The notes beneath the pieces are model-generated. The model searched no databases, was not told the origin of the DNA, and was given only the letters and a program-made list of their open reading frames with translations. Source: Smallanthus sonchifolius (lineage: Eukaryota > Streptophyta > Magnoliopsida > Asterales > Asteraceae). Taken from it: a stretch of DNA of 64,000 bases. Of the stretch, positions 54,204-64,000 are shown piece by piece (positions within the stretch are counted from its first letter, which is position 1; each line of letters begins with the position of its first letter). The stretch covers positions 19,474,001 to 19,538,000 of the forward strand of contig CM042032.1 in NCBI GenBank assembly GCA_023525975.1. Direction: 5' to 3'. A program made the translations under genes and the position numbers.

Positions 54204-55628
54204 CTAAACGCTGACATAAGGATCACCAATAATGTTGTCGATTGGATGATTCCTATGCACTCTCGTCTCCGGTACAATCGGTTCCTGAATTTCTAGATCT
54301 AGATTCGTGCTTAACTCCCCCATTTCCTGTGTTCCAGAAGAAGAGGATTCAATGTTAATTGGATCAGCTGGAGCTTCATTTCCTACAGTTGTGTTAGGAT
54401 TGGCTTGAGCGTCATTTCCATCAACATGAGCATCTTCACTGTTATCACTGTCATGAGTTCCAGATGCAGATGCAGCATTGGAATCAGGAGTTACAATCGG
54501 TACAGTAGCACGAGTAGAGAAACTGGAGTCATTGTCGCCACCCAATAATTCATAAACATTTGCGGCGTCAATTGCAGATAGATCAGGAAGATTTAATGAC
54601 TTGAATAGCGCATCATAATCAAAACCCCAAGCTGGACCTGTTGGTTCGGGTGGAATGCTGTGTTTACTACAATCCACTTCAAACCATTCCTCGACAGTAC
54701 GAGTTCCTATGTTGTACACTCTATTGCAAGGCGAGTTGGCAACGTATTCTAAGAAGATGCCTTCCGCCGCTTTTGCATGAAACTTAGACTGGCAGTCTTT
54801 ATAATGTAGCAACAAGGAACAAGGACTACCAAAAGGAACTAGGTAATCAAGATTGGGGAGTCGATTGTTGATCAACTCGTAACAAGTCTTGTTGTGCCTC
54901 TTCACAACCAGAACTCTGTTTAAGACGTGACAAGCTGTATTAACGGCTTCTGCCCAGAAAGTGACAGGAAGCTTTGCATCCAACAGCATAGTCCTTGCAG
55001 TCTCAATCAGTGTTCTATTCTTCTGTTCAGCAACTCCATTCTGCTGAGGCGTGTACGGCGCGCTGAATTCGTGACGGATCCCTTTCTTGAGACAAAAAAG
55101 CTCCATCAAATTATTCTTGAACTTAGTTCCGTTGTCACTCCTTATCCTTCTAACTTTCAGCTTGCAAAGAGATTCCAAGCTCAGGATCAAGTATTGAAGA
55201 ATATCAGCAGTCTCGTCTTTAGTACCTAAAATGTGCACCCAAGAAAAACATGAGAAATCATCAGTTACTGCAAGACAGAACGACTTACCTCCAATACTTG
55301 TGGGGCCAAACAGATCCATGTGTAATAGCTACAAAAGGGTATCAATAGAGTTTTGGAGCTTAGGCTTGTGAGACTTCCGCTGCTGTTTGCCCTTTTTACA
55401 AGGCATACAGTCATCTGCAACGGTAAATCTCAGCTTAGGAACCCCGGTTACCAAACCGTTTCGGACAAGATGGTTCATTTTACGATATGAAATATGTCCG
55501 AGTTTCCTATGCCACAAAATGGAGTCGAGCTCTGTCGTTTTGGTAAGCAAACAGGTAGGAACTGATGAGGTGGTTGTTGTCACGCTCATATCGATCTGAT
55601 AGGTGTCGTTTGGTCTTGGCGCTCTCAT
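54204..55628 (-). pseudogene. Copia-4 integrase
   Basis: The minus strand has WHRKLGHISYRKMNH and CMPCKKGK in 55628-55329, then a TAG at 55326, then the frame 55319-54204 with MDLFGPTSI, RRIRSDNGTKF and NGVAEQKNRTLIE. The DX35E residues are all present. The acidic C-terminal linker ends in a TAG at 54201 (probably CAG to TAG, before the RT). Confidence 0.87.
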
Positions 55629-55958
55629 CAGGTTCTAGTCTTCGGGAACTTCAAAACCAGGTTTGAGAATCAGGCATTCTGATTTGTCAAACATCACCAA
55701 GTACTCATTATCACACATTTGGGAGACACTCAACAGGTTATGCTTCAGCTGCTCGCAGAAGTTGACATTGTCAAAGCTGACACAACCGTTCGAAACCACG
55801 CCTTGACACGTGATGCTGCCGCCTTTTTCTCCGGCAAAGGCCACATAGCCGCCTCTTAATGGTTTAACATCTTGAAGCAAGGCCATGTTTCCTGTCATGT
55901 GCCGGGAGCATCCACTATCTACATACCAGCGGTTAGAGATAGTACCCTTCGGACGTCC
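55629..55958 (-). pseudogene. Copia-4 aspartic protease
   Basis: Minus strand: GRPKGTISNRWYVDSGCSRH from 55958, then NMALLQDVKPLRGGYVAFAG and LLSVSQMCDNEYLVMF. A TAG at about 55635 replaces the Trp of Copia-3 (EDW). The frame immediately upstream is closed by the TAG of the putative splice acceptor. Confidence 0.82.
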
Positions 55959-56032
55959 CTACACGAGTAACAAAAGAATTAGTTAGATTTGATTGTGGTC
56001 TTGGGTCGTCCATCCTTTTCAAAATAAACTAC

Positions 56033-57263
56033 TTCCTTTAACTCACAGCCATGATGACTGTTCAAAATTGATGAATCTTTAGAAGAATTAGAACAAGGAG
56101 ATTGAGAAATTTTGGATTTGGCTGTCCAGGATCTCTTCAGTTTCTTAACCGGAACAGGAGACTTTGGTTCAACAACAGCAGGTTAACTTGTGGAAGCTTC
56201 ACCTGATTGAACTGAAGTCAGCTGTACTAGCTTTCTCAACCTCTTGTTCCTTCTTCTTCTCTGTGGTTTAGAAAGTCTTGTCACAGATTTCTCACCAGTA
56301 CGTGTACTACCAGAGGTAGATACACAAGGTACAGCAGGTTGCGTTACCTTTCTTGACACATATGGTTTAGCTTCAGATTTGATCTTAGGCTTTACCATCG
56401 GTTTGACTAGTGGTTTCACCACATTTTGTTTTGGATGTTTAGGAGGTTTCACTGATGGCGACCTAGGGATAACAGCTGGTTGTGAAACAACAGGCCGTTT
56501 CCCTTGGTTCTTAGAAGGACAGTTCACAAGAATGTGACCAACCATGCCACAGTGAAAGCAATTCCTCTTGTCTATATAAGTTCTCTTGTAAGGCTCATTA
56601 GATCTGGCCTTAGGTAACTCAGCATTATGAGCAGGAGGAGTTGGTTTATGAACAGGAGTCTGAACCTTTCCAGTTTGGTTTTTGGAAGTATAATATTTTT
56701 CCAAATTTTCTTTATACCCAAGCCCATAATGAGCTGAAAAAGCTTCATTCTTTGCTTGGTTAAGACTTTTATAACCCCCATAAAGCATTACCTTTAGATT
56801 ATCATTTGTTTCAATGATATCGGGTTCAGTTAAAATGCAATTATCACCATTAGTGATAACGTTTTTCTTTACTTTCTGTTCAGTCAACAACTCCTCAGAT
56901 ACTACTCCTTCAGGGCAAGAGTTAACCGACCCGTCTTCAGAAGCAGTAACGAACTCCTCACTAGATGTGGAGTTAGCCTTACTTGAGGATTCATCCTTTT
57001 TAGGGGAATCATCCTTATCAGAGGACTCATCTAGACAGGTGAGATCAATGTCTATTAAGCTATTGACAAACTTCCCGCTCACTGGTGGAGGAATGGCATT
57101 AGTACCCAGCCCTAACCCATTCATTTGTCTCACTACAGATTCGTAGTGTTCCACCACAAAACGAGAGTTTTTCAACTTCTCATTAGTACATTTTAACTGC
57201 AAGATCTCATTTTGCAGTTTGTTGATTTCATTGTTCCGTTTTTCCAACCCCCTGTATGCAACA
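56033..57263 (-). pseudogene. Copia-4 gag C-terminal half
   Basis: From the Gypsy-5 junction the minus strand reads a coiled coil (KRNNEINKLQNEILQLKC), the Ser/Asp-rich stretch, and, in the part deleted from Copia-3, KNQTGKVQTPVHKPTPPAHN. The intact zinc knuckle CFHCGMVGHILVNC and basic PQRRRRNKRLRKL follow. A TAA at 56183 breaks the frame, which continues to 56033. The N-terminal gag core is missing from the window. Confidence 0.82.
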
Positions 57264-60197
57264 TGTCACACCCCCAAATTTCAACTAACGGAGTTTTACC
57301 GTTTTGGGAAGTGACTAACCAGGATCTCAGACATTAGTTACTTTGAACGACTCTACATGGGACTCAAATGAAAATACCATAATAATCAGAGTTCAATGCG
57401 GAAGCGTAAAGAAAGTAAATGCGCAAAATACACGCGCCCAAAACCAAAGTCCAAAAGTCCCAAAAAGTCCAAACTTCCAAATAAAGCAAAGTACAATAGA
57501 ATAATTCAACCAAACATAAATAGACACAATCAAAGCAGTTGAATCCCATGCATGCCCTAACGTGCACCTGTGTCTTAGCTTAGCGACCTGAGAAAACATG
57601 TAAAAATATGTCAACACGAGGTTGGTGAGTCCACAGGTTTCAATATAAGTAAATAAGCGTTTACCGGATTTAAATTCATTCAGTACGTATCTATAGGTAG
57701 CTAACCTATGTTCATGTTCAGCTCAAGCGCTCGCAACCGAAGCTGACTGTTTGTTTATTGCCTCCTTCCTGGTCTATCAACACTGGCGGTGTGAGTAGGC
57801 TAACATTTCACCCGTTCGATATCTAATCGAGTTAGCGCGACTAACGCAGGTGGGATTTGTCAAACCCAGTAGTACTACTAAATATTACCTCGCTAAGATC
57901 CATATTAACGGTCCGATATTAGTTGAGGACTTTCTGTGATAGCGTGTTACGCTTAGCATTTAACATTGATAACATACGAATTAAAAGAAATCCAAAATCG
58001 TTTAGTCATGTTTTCTCCCCCAAGTTAAAACAGTAAAAGGGGCCGTGAAAACTCACCTGCTTTGCGTTGAAGGTAGTTTCACACTAGAAGTAAGTTGGAA
58101 CCACGAGGGTAAGTCTCAAAAGACCTACGAATGTCCTAAAATTATAAACATATAAATTAGGAATGATAATGGGAATTGTGACTGTGACACGGAAAGAAGC
58201 GTCTTAAAGAACCGCTCTAATAAACGAGAGTGGACGAACGTGTTCACGAGTTTAGGAATCACTTTACGTGACGAATGACACGAATAATAATATATATACA
58301 AGTGGATAATATAATTAATTATATTATTATTTAATCTTAATTGTTACACGACGTTATAAAATGATTCGAAATAATATAAACATATATTATTTAATAATAC
58401 GGGTCACGATTTGAGAACAATATAAATATATTATTTTACACGAGTTTACGGCTTAGAAATAAAATAAACATATTATTTTTACTTAATAATAACAATAATG
58501 TATAAATTATAAAAGCGGGTATAATTTATAAAAATAAGTTAATAATTCAAACCCGAGCCTACGGGTTATTTTCCGGGTTAAAACGCATTTATATAATAAT
58601 ATAATATTATAATGTTTGATTTTTATTAATATAATATTCCAGAAAAAATGTTCCAAAAATGAATGTGGGAGCCCGGACTCGAACCCGGGTCTCTCCCACA
58701 CACACACACTGAACCAACCAGTCCCGCCAGCTAGGGATTCGCAAACAAACCCGAGACAGAATGGTTTTAACATCCAGGTTTCTGTGTTCTTCCTTCCAAT
58801 CGTACCGCGATCGATTCCCGGCCCCGAATACTTTGATTTCGGTCGCGATGGGTCAAGGTGGTGTATGGGTTTTGTAAATCAAGTCCACACGAGTCTGTGG
58901 TGGTTTTAAATTTCAAAAATAATAAGTTTTAAATCTGTTAAATTCTCGTTTTAGAAAACGAAAACTCTGAGTATGAATACCGAATCAGATTACTCAAATC
59001 TTATATTAATATTTGTTAAAAACATAGGGCTTTCGATGATTAGGGTGTTTCGAAGTTACTGATATGGTTTAATTTGATTTAGGTTATGTCTAGGATCGAA
59101 AGCCCCAAATCGGATTATGTATAACCCTAGATTCCGGATCACAAGCTATTCGATGATATCAGATTAAATTGATAGAGGGCTTTCATTATACAGATGATTT
59201 CGAGTCGAATGATATGCTTTAATTGTATTAAAACAGGGTTTAGAGTAGGGTTCGATTAAATCTGTTTGTGATGAACCCTAGGTTCTGGATCTTTAAAAAT
59301 TCGATGTTATGAGTTCAAATTAGTATAGGGCTTTTAATAAAGAAAAGATTTTGAACATGACTATGTGATATAATTTCATTGAGGCCGGGCTTAGGATCAA
59401 AACCCCCAAATCGATTTATGATTTAAACCCTAGATACGGGATTGGTTTAATTCGATATTTTAAGCCCTGGAATTGATAGGGCTTTCAATCTAGATAAAGA
59501 AACGAAACTACATGTATAATTGATTACCAGATTGGATGTCGGATTGATAGGATTTGACTAAATGAATGCCGACGACAACGACTTCGATCCTCGGTGATAA
59601 TTGCAGCGGTCCCGGCAAAATTCCAGTGTGCAACATGTTCAAACGGGTGCGATTTAGGTTTGAGAGTGTTCAATTTCAGTGTATTCGATCGAATGATTGC
59701 GAATTTGTGAATGATAAGAGTGAAGTCGACGGTTGTGGTTTAATCACTTAATAATTGGATTGATTAGTCATATTAACACACAATAATGTTTCAATGATGA
59801 ACGTTTATGATGCTGATTGTGTATTTCAGTTACATTTGGATAGCTAATCGGTTAAGATTTCGAATTCAAGCCAAGAACATTCCGGGTTTGACTTTTAAAA
59901 GTCAAATAGAAACAAACTTAATCATATTTGACTTTTTGGAGTCAACATAAAGAGTTTAGGCTTATTACAACTTTGATCCCCGTAGTTTGAGTTCAGATAT
60001 TGACAGAATTTGACCCTGTGGTTAGATTTAACTGGGTTTAGTTAACGGGGTTAAGTTTTCTATTGGATTTTTAACGGAATTGTTAACGGTGTTATTATGA
60101 AAAGTCCGAGTTGTCATATCATCCCCTAGTTGAAAGAATTTTCGTCCCGAAAATTAATAAAATAAAATAAAAGAAAAAAAATTTCCGGGTTATCACA
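57264..60197 (-). repeat. Gypsy-5 3' LTR
   Basis: Left end TGTCACACCCCC, right end TTATCACA at 60197 next to a polypurine tract (minus strand CTAGGGGATGA). A second, similar LTR/tract junction at about 60118 makes the right end ambiguous by some 80 bp. At about 2.9 kb it is unusually long. It contains a tRNA-like unit at 58663-58742. Confidence 0.75.
58663..58742 (-). other. tRNA-like unit in the Gypsy-5 LTR
   Basis: The minus strand has an A-box-like TAGCTGGCGGGACTGG and a consensus B-box GGTTCGAGTCC (58685-58675) in a perfect T-arm hairpin. The anticodon arm is replaced by a CA/TG run (58697-58709). Not a working tRNA. Confidence 0.55.
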
Positions 60198-60301
60198 TCA
60201 TCCCCTAGTTGAAAGAATTTTCGTCCCAAAAATTAAATAGTACCTTAAGAATTTGACGCGGAGTGCTTGAATAAATTAGGATATTTGCGCATCATCTGAT
60301 C

Positions 60302-61745
60302 CTAGCGCTCCCACGTGAATTCCGGTCCGCGTTTCGAGTTCCAACGAACTCTGACAATAGGGATCTTACTATGCTTTAACGTTTTAACTTCCCTATCCAT
60401 AATTTCCACAGGTTCTTCGATGAAGCGTAACTGTTCATCAACGTGTAGTTCCTCAAGAGGAACTGCGAGTGATTCGTCTACCAGGCATTTCTTTAAATTT
60501 GAGACGTGAAAGACGTTGTGCACACCACTAAGTCTTCCAGGTAGGTCCAGTTGATACGCGACTGGTCCGATCCTCTTCAATATTTTGAATGGTCCAACAT
60601 AACGAGGATTCAGTTTTCCTCGTTTCCCGAAAAGAATGACGCCATTCCAAGGTGAGACTTTGAGTAAGACCATGTCACCTATTTGAAACTCCAAAGGTTT
60701 ACGACGCTTGTCGGCATAGCTCTTTTGACGATCACGAGCTGCCGCCATACGGTTTCTAATTTGAACGATCTTTTCGGAAGTTTCAAATACAAGTTCAGGA
60801 CCTGTGAGTTGGCTATCTCCAACCTCGGTCCAACAAATGGGAGAACGGCATTTTCGTCCATACAGTGCTTAAAATGGAGCTGCCTTGATGCTAGTATGAT
60901 AACTGTTGTTGTAGGAGAATTCTACCAACGGTAGGTGAGACTCCCAAGTGTTACCGAAATCGATCACACAAGCACGTAGCATGTCCTCCAGAGTTTGGAT
61001 TGTACATTCCATTTGGCCATCAGTTTGAGGATGGTATGTTGTGCTCATATCTAGACGTGTGCCTAAGGCCTTATGTAACGACTGGCAGAAACTAGAAGTG
61101 AATCGTGCATCACGATCCGAAATAATAGAAATTGGCACCCCGTGCCGAGAGACTATTTCTTTCAGGTAAGTACGAGTAAGTTTATCCATTTTGTCGGTCT
61201 CTTTGATTGCTAAGAAGTGAGCAGACTTTGTAATCGATCAACGATTACCCATATGGTATCACATCCGGTAGGGGTTCGTGGTAATTTGGTGATGAAGTCC
61301 ATGGATATTTGTTCCCATTTCCACATAGGAATTTCTGGTTGTTGCAGAAGACCAGATGGTTTTTTATATTCAACTTTGACCTTCGCGCAAGTCAGACACT
61401 TACTAACATAGGTGGCTATATCGGCTTTCATCTTCGGCCACCAATATAGTATCTTTAGATCATGATACATTTTGTCGGAACCTGGATGAATAGAGTAACG
61501 AGATTTATGAGACTCATCCATAACTAGTTCCCTTAGGTTTCCGAATACTGGAACCCATATTCGTTCGGCAAAGTAGCGAATACCGTCAGATTTGACTTCA
61601 AGTTGTGCTTCTAGACCGCGTGTACCTTCCAGCGGTAGATTTTCTTCTTTTAGAGCTTCGAGTTGAGCACTACGGATTTTGTCAGGTAATCCGGGGTGAA
61701 TAGTAAGCTGTAATGCTCGAACTCGTTTGGGTTTTGTTTCTTTTC
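60302..61745 (-). pseudogene. Gypsy-5 integrase with RNase H-linker remnant
   Basis: The minus strand begins with linker sequence (LEALKEENLPLEGTRGLE), then the zinc domain HKSRYSIHPGSDKMYHDL ... CLTCAKVK in 61521-61210. The core follows in another frame (DRDARFTSSFCQSL, TYHPQTDGQMECTIQTLEDM, FSYNNSYHTSI, 61189-60869). The C-terminal part 60748-60302 has DRQKSYADKRRKPLEFQIGD, VGPFKILKRIGPVAYQLDLP, HNVFHVSNLKKCLVDES and VRVRWNSKRGPEFTWE, the last matching a chromodomain-type tail. Two frameshifts break it. Confidence 0.83.
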
Positions 61746-62897
61746 AACTCAGGGTTGTTTGCTTTGTAACTCACCCCTGCAGTCCTTAGCAGCGTGACCT
61801 ATTTTACCGCACCTCTGGCAACGATTGCAGAACCCAAAGTGGTGAAAGTTACACTTGTTACACTTCGGGGACTTCCCCGCATAACCACCCTGGTTTTGAC
61901 CTGAAGAGGTCGACTGGCTGAAGTTTTTAGTAGGCTCAAACCTACGTTATTGTTGCTGTTGCGGTTGGTTAAACTAGGGTTGGTTGGGTTGAGGTCCTTT
62001 GGAGTGGGATTTGGAGTGGGATTTGGAGTGGTTGTGGGTGTTGGAATGGTGATTGAACTTGCGTTTGTGATTGTCGGTGGGTTTAGCAACTGAACCTCTC
62101 GGGGGTAGGGTTCCTTGTGTCACCGCTTGGTCGGTTAACTTATGCGCAAGTCGAATGGTTTGTTGGATAGTGGCAGGATTGGAAAAAGTAACCATGCTTT
62201 GTATTTGAGGCACTAGACCTCCAATGTAAAGTTCAATTCTTTTGTAGTCAGGAGTTACCATATGCGGGCACATAGTAGCCAGCTCATGGGAACGTGTAGT
62301 GTAGAGTTCAATCTCAGAACCCTCCATCTTTAGGTTCCAAAATTCTCCCTCTAACTTCTGGATCTCATCGCGGGGACAGTATTCCTCTTTCATCATTGCT
62401 TTGAATTCCTCCCACGGGAGTCCATTCGCCATGGCCAGACCCAACATTTGGACCTGGGCATTCCACCATGTTAGTGCCGGGCCTTCTAAAGTTCCGGCGG
62501 CAAACTTCACCTGATTAGCAACGGGACAGTTGCACATGACAATTACTGATTCAACCTTCTCAAACCAGCGAAGTAATCCAACGGCTCCTTCAGCTCCACT
62601 AAAGGTGTGGGGCTTGCAATCCATGAATGCCTTGAAAGTACAGGCTGGTTGTTGGTTTTGCTGGTTTTGCTGGCCTGGATTTAGAAATACAAATAGAATT
62701 GGAATTATAGAGTTTAGAAAGATGTCTTTAGGAGAAGGATTGACACCATTAGTCAATAGCTAAAGCATTTACCTACAGCATTCTGTGCTGTTAGAGCCTC
62801 TGCCACACTATCATTTATCAGTGTTGCTAGCTTTGCTGCCGTCATGTTAATGGTACCACGACCACCGGCACGGCCTCCGCGTCCTCTCCCAGACATG
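61746..62897 (-). pseudogene. Gypsy-5 gag with a putative intron
   Basis: An ATG at 62897 starts MSGRGRGGRAGGRG, then INMTAAKLATLINDSVAEAL, as in Gypsy-2. At 62772 the frame meets GTAAATGC and soon a stop; 98 bases later, after AAATCCAG, it resumes in phase with QQNQQNQQPACTFKAFMDCK. The core follows (FEKVESVIVMCNCPVANQVK, FAAGTLEGPALTWW, IELYIGGLVPQIQSMV, IRLAHKLTD), and a His/Ser/Lys-rich linker. A knuckle CQRCGKIGHAAKDC lies in a shifted frame near 61790-61835, where a deletion fuses gag to integrase sequence. Confidence 0.8.
62675..62772 (-). other. Putative 98-nt intron in Gypsy-5 gag
   Basis: Minus strand: exon ends GCTGTAG, donor GTAAATGC, acceptor TTGTATTTCTAAATCCAG, exon resumes GCCAGCAAAAC. 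Removal keeps the frame through a split Gly codon, while unspliced sequence stops after a few codons. Gypsy-2 has no insertion at the same place. Confidence 0.55.
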
Positions 62898-63148
62898 ATT
62901 CTTCACAATCACAAATGAAAAACAATGAGAAATATATCGCATATTAAACATTATTCAGGTACGAGTAAGGAGATACAACATCTAATATTTTGAAAATTAA
63001 ATAAATTGTAACGCTACAAAATAAATAACTCAAATATTAAACTTCTCATGCTTTTATTGGATGGGAACAACCTTACCCATCTAGGTTTGAAAAGAGAAAT
63101 AACATAAGCAAAAACAAACATGAAAAGGAAGATAGAATAGGAAAACCA
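62898..63148 (-). other. Gypsy-5 spacer between ORF0 and gag
   Basis: 250 bp, AT-rich, stops in all frames, equivalent to 14713-14987 in Gypsy-2. Confidence 0.5.
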
Positions 63149-63946
63149 TCAAGCATCTTCGTCATCGAAAGAAACATACGATTGTGCATCGTCTATCTCC
63201 ACTGGTTCCTCCTCCAAGGGCTCCTCCTCAAAGGGCTCCTCCTCGAAGGGTTCTTCTTCAAAAGGTTCCTCCTCAAAAGGTTCCTCCTCGCCATCAGAAT
63301 GTGGAATCTCCTCAGGAAATAAAGCGGCTTGTAGTTGGGCTTCCAAGTGAGTCACCCTCTCTTGAAGACCTTCAGCAGTGTGGTTTGCCACATGTAGTTG
63401 AGCTTCCATAGCAGCTAATCTCTCCAGAACTCCTTCCATATCATCGTCCATAGTGTCGGCCCTCGTCTCTAGATGTGCCACACGATCCACTAAAAGGTTA
63501 TGAACATGGTCCGTTGCAGCTAGTTCGGTAGTCAAGAGTGCTATTCCTACCATATTCTCTTCTATTTGGGGTCCATTTTTTAGGAGTTTAGGTATCTCCT
63601 CGGTGGCATCTTGTACAATACCCAATTTCTTCAACATATAAGATACAAAGGCTGCGAAAGCTTGTTCCATAGTGCATGGCAAGCTAGGTAGTAGGGATGA
63701 TGAGGATGTAGAACCGAAGTAGGGTGATGGGACATTTCCCATTTCGATCCACCTTTGGATCATTTGCGGGTATACGTTCCAATTGAGAGTATAATCCATT
63801 GCTCGTGCATTACTCGGTTCACCTTGGTCAACTGATTGGTCACTGGAAGTAGTCCAGAAATAATGTTGAGGAGACGGGTGACTAGGCTGAGACTGGAAAT
63901 CAAAGAGGGTTTTCAGTTGCAGAAGTACAGAGATGATGCAGTTCAT
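63149..63946 (-). CDS. Gypsy-5 ORF0 (intact, 265 codons)
   Basis: Open on the minus strand from an ATG at 63946 to TGA at 63149. A second in-frame ATG at 63799 (MDYTLNWNVYPQMIQRWIE) may be the real start, since the sequence before it is not ORF0-like. The product has a short globular N part, a coiled coil (VDRVAHLETRADTMDDDMEG ... LQERVTHLEAQLQ) and an acidic tail of five-residue repeats EEEPF, ending SYVSFDDEDA. I know no function. Its place before gag parallels ORF0 of Gypsy-2 and Gypsy-3; an accessory or gag-assembly role is a guess. It is the only apparently intact ORF of this element. Confidence 0.65.
   Translation of the reverse strand: MNCIISVLLQLKTLFDFQSQPSHPSPQHYFWTTSSDQSVDQGEPSNARAMDYTLNWNVYPQMIQRWIEMGNVPSPYFGSTSSSSLLPSLPCTMEQAFAAFVSYMLKKLGIVQDATEEIPKLLKNGPQIEENMVGIALLTTELAATDHVHNLLVDRVAHLETRADTMDDDMEGVLERLAAMEAQLHVANHTAEGLQERVTHLEAQLQAALFPEEIPHSDGEEEPFEEEPFEEEPFEEEPFEEEPLEEEPVEIDDAQSYVSFDDEDA
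63203..63290. repeat. 15-bp minisatellite encoding EEEPF repeats
   Basis: Five to six units of a 15-bp sequence like GGTTCCTCCTCAAAG within ORF0, keeping the frame. Confidence 0.88.
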
Positions 63947-64000
63947 GGTCCGAAGACACCAAGTGGGAGATTGTTGCGCTATGTTGTCTTAGGCCCAGTT

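Larger units (their letters stand above)
46406..57263 (-). mobile_element. Copia-4: second copy of the Copia-3 family, cut in gag by Gypsy-5
   Basis: On the minus strand: gag C-terminal part (57263), protease, integrase, RT, RNase H, spacer, ORF3 and 3' LTR (46937-46406). Gag is broken at 57263 exactly where the Gypsy-5 LTR begins, while homology to Copia-3 (IAYKGL against VAYRGL) runs right up to the junction. So the missing gag, leader and 5' LTR should be on the far side of Gypsy-5. Confidence 0.9.
57264..64000 (-). mobile_element. Gypsy-5: chromovirus-type element with pol largely deleted, running off the right edge
   Basis: The left end is a long LTR (57264 to about 60197). Above it, on the minus strand, come integrase, gag and ORF0. 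Protease, RT and most of RNase H are absent: integrase sequence joins gag at about 61745. The primer binding site and 5' LTR are not reached. The insertion target is the Copia-4 gag; the left candidate duplication is CAACA (57259-57263). Confidence 0.82.

Overview
This window looks like an intergenic, transposon-saturated stretch of a large eudicot genome. The likely family is Asteraceae, inferred from the retrotransposon proteins rather than from a host gene. No single-copy host gene, rRNA, functional tRNA or CRISPR array is supported. Nearly every base belongs to an LTR retrotransposon, mostly inserted into one another. Copies are numbered from left to right.

Layout. 1-3398 is the 5' half of a Ty1/copia element on the minus strand (Copia-1), inserted in the LTR of a decayed Ty3/gypsy element (Gypsy-1, 3399-4789, minus). 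Gypsy-1 is cut at 4790 by a plus-strand Athila-like gypsy element with gag and protease but no reverse transcriptase (4790-11557). Its 3' LTR is cut by Copia-2 (11558 to about 13330, minus, end fragment). Gypsy-2 (about 13330-17197, plus) carries gag, protease and half of RT. It is interrupted at 17198 by Gypsy-3, a very large minus-strand element with almost no coding capacity (17198 to beyond 46405). Gypsy-4 (19368-39681, minus, chromovirus with gag to chromodomain) sits in the 3' LTR of Gypsy-3, flanked by ATTTC duplications. The matching empty site is visible in the other Gypsy-3 LTR at 45986-45991. Copia-3 (20155-31817, plus) sits in the 3' LTR of Gypsy-4. Copia-4 (46406-57263, minus, same family as Copia-3) sits in the 5' LTR of Gypsy-3. 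Gypsy-5 (57264 to the right edge, minus) sits in the gag of Copia-4. The window is therefore the left half of a nest, and the right halves of Gypsy-5, Copia-4, Gypsy-3 and Gypsy-2 are predicted, in that order, beyond base 64000.

Most unusual signal. The Copia-3/Copia-4 family carries arrays of 20-21 nt palindromes: two 9-nt arms around a 2-3 nt centre, repeated every 33 bp. They sit 10-18 bp upstream of the TATA box in the LTR, and again upstream of a second, internal TATA box between pol and a third ORF. That internal unit has an ATG-free first exon, a roughly 600 bp intron with conserved splice sites, and an ATG three bases after the acceptor. It therefore looks like a separate gene with its own promoter carried by the retrotransposon. 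The related Copia-2 LTR has the palindromes with a different arm sequence that is still self-complementary. A chromovirus LTR (Gypsy-4) has seven units at exactly 33 bp. The Athila-like element has an unrelated palindrome of the same 9-3-9 design at 31 bp spacing.

All elements carry stop codons, frameshifts or deletions, so none looks autonomous. Many stops fit C-to-T decay at CG or CHG sites, as expected of methylated plant transposons. Domain and lineage names come from reading motifs by eye, without database searches.
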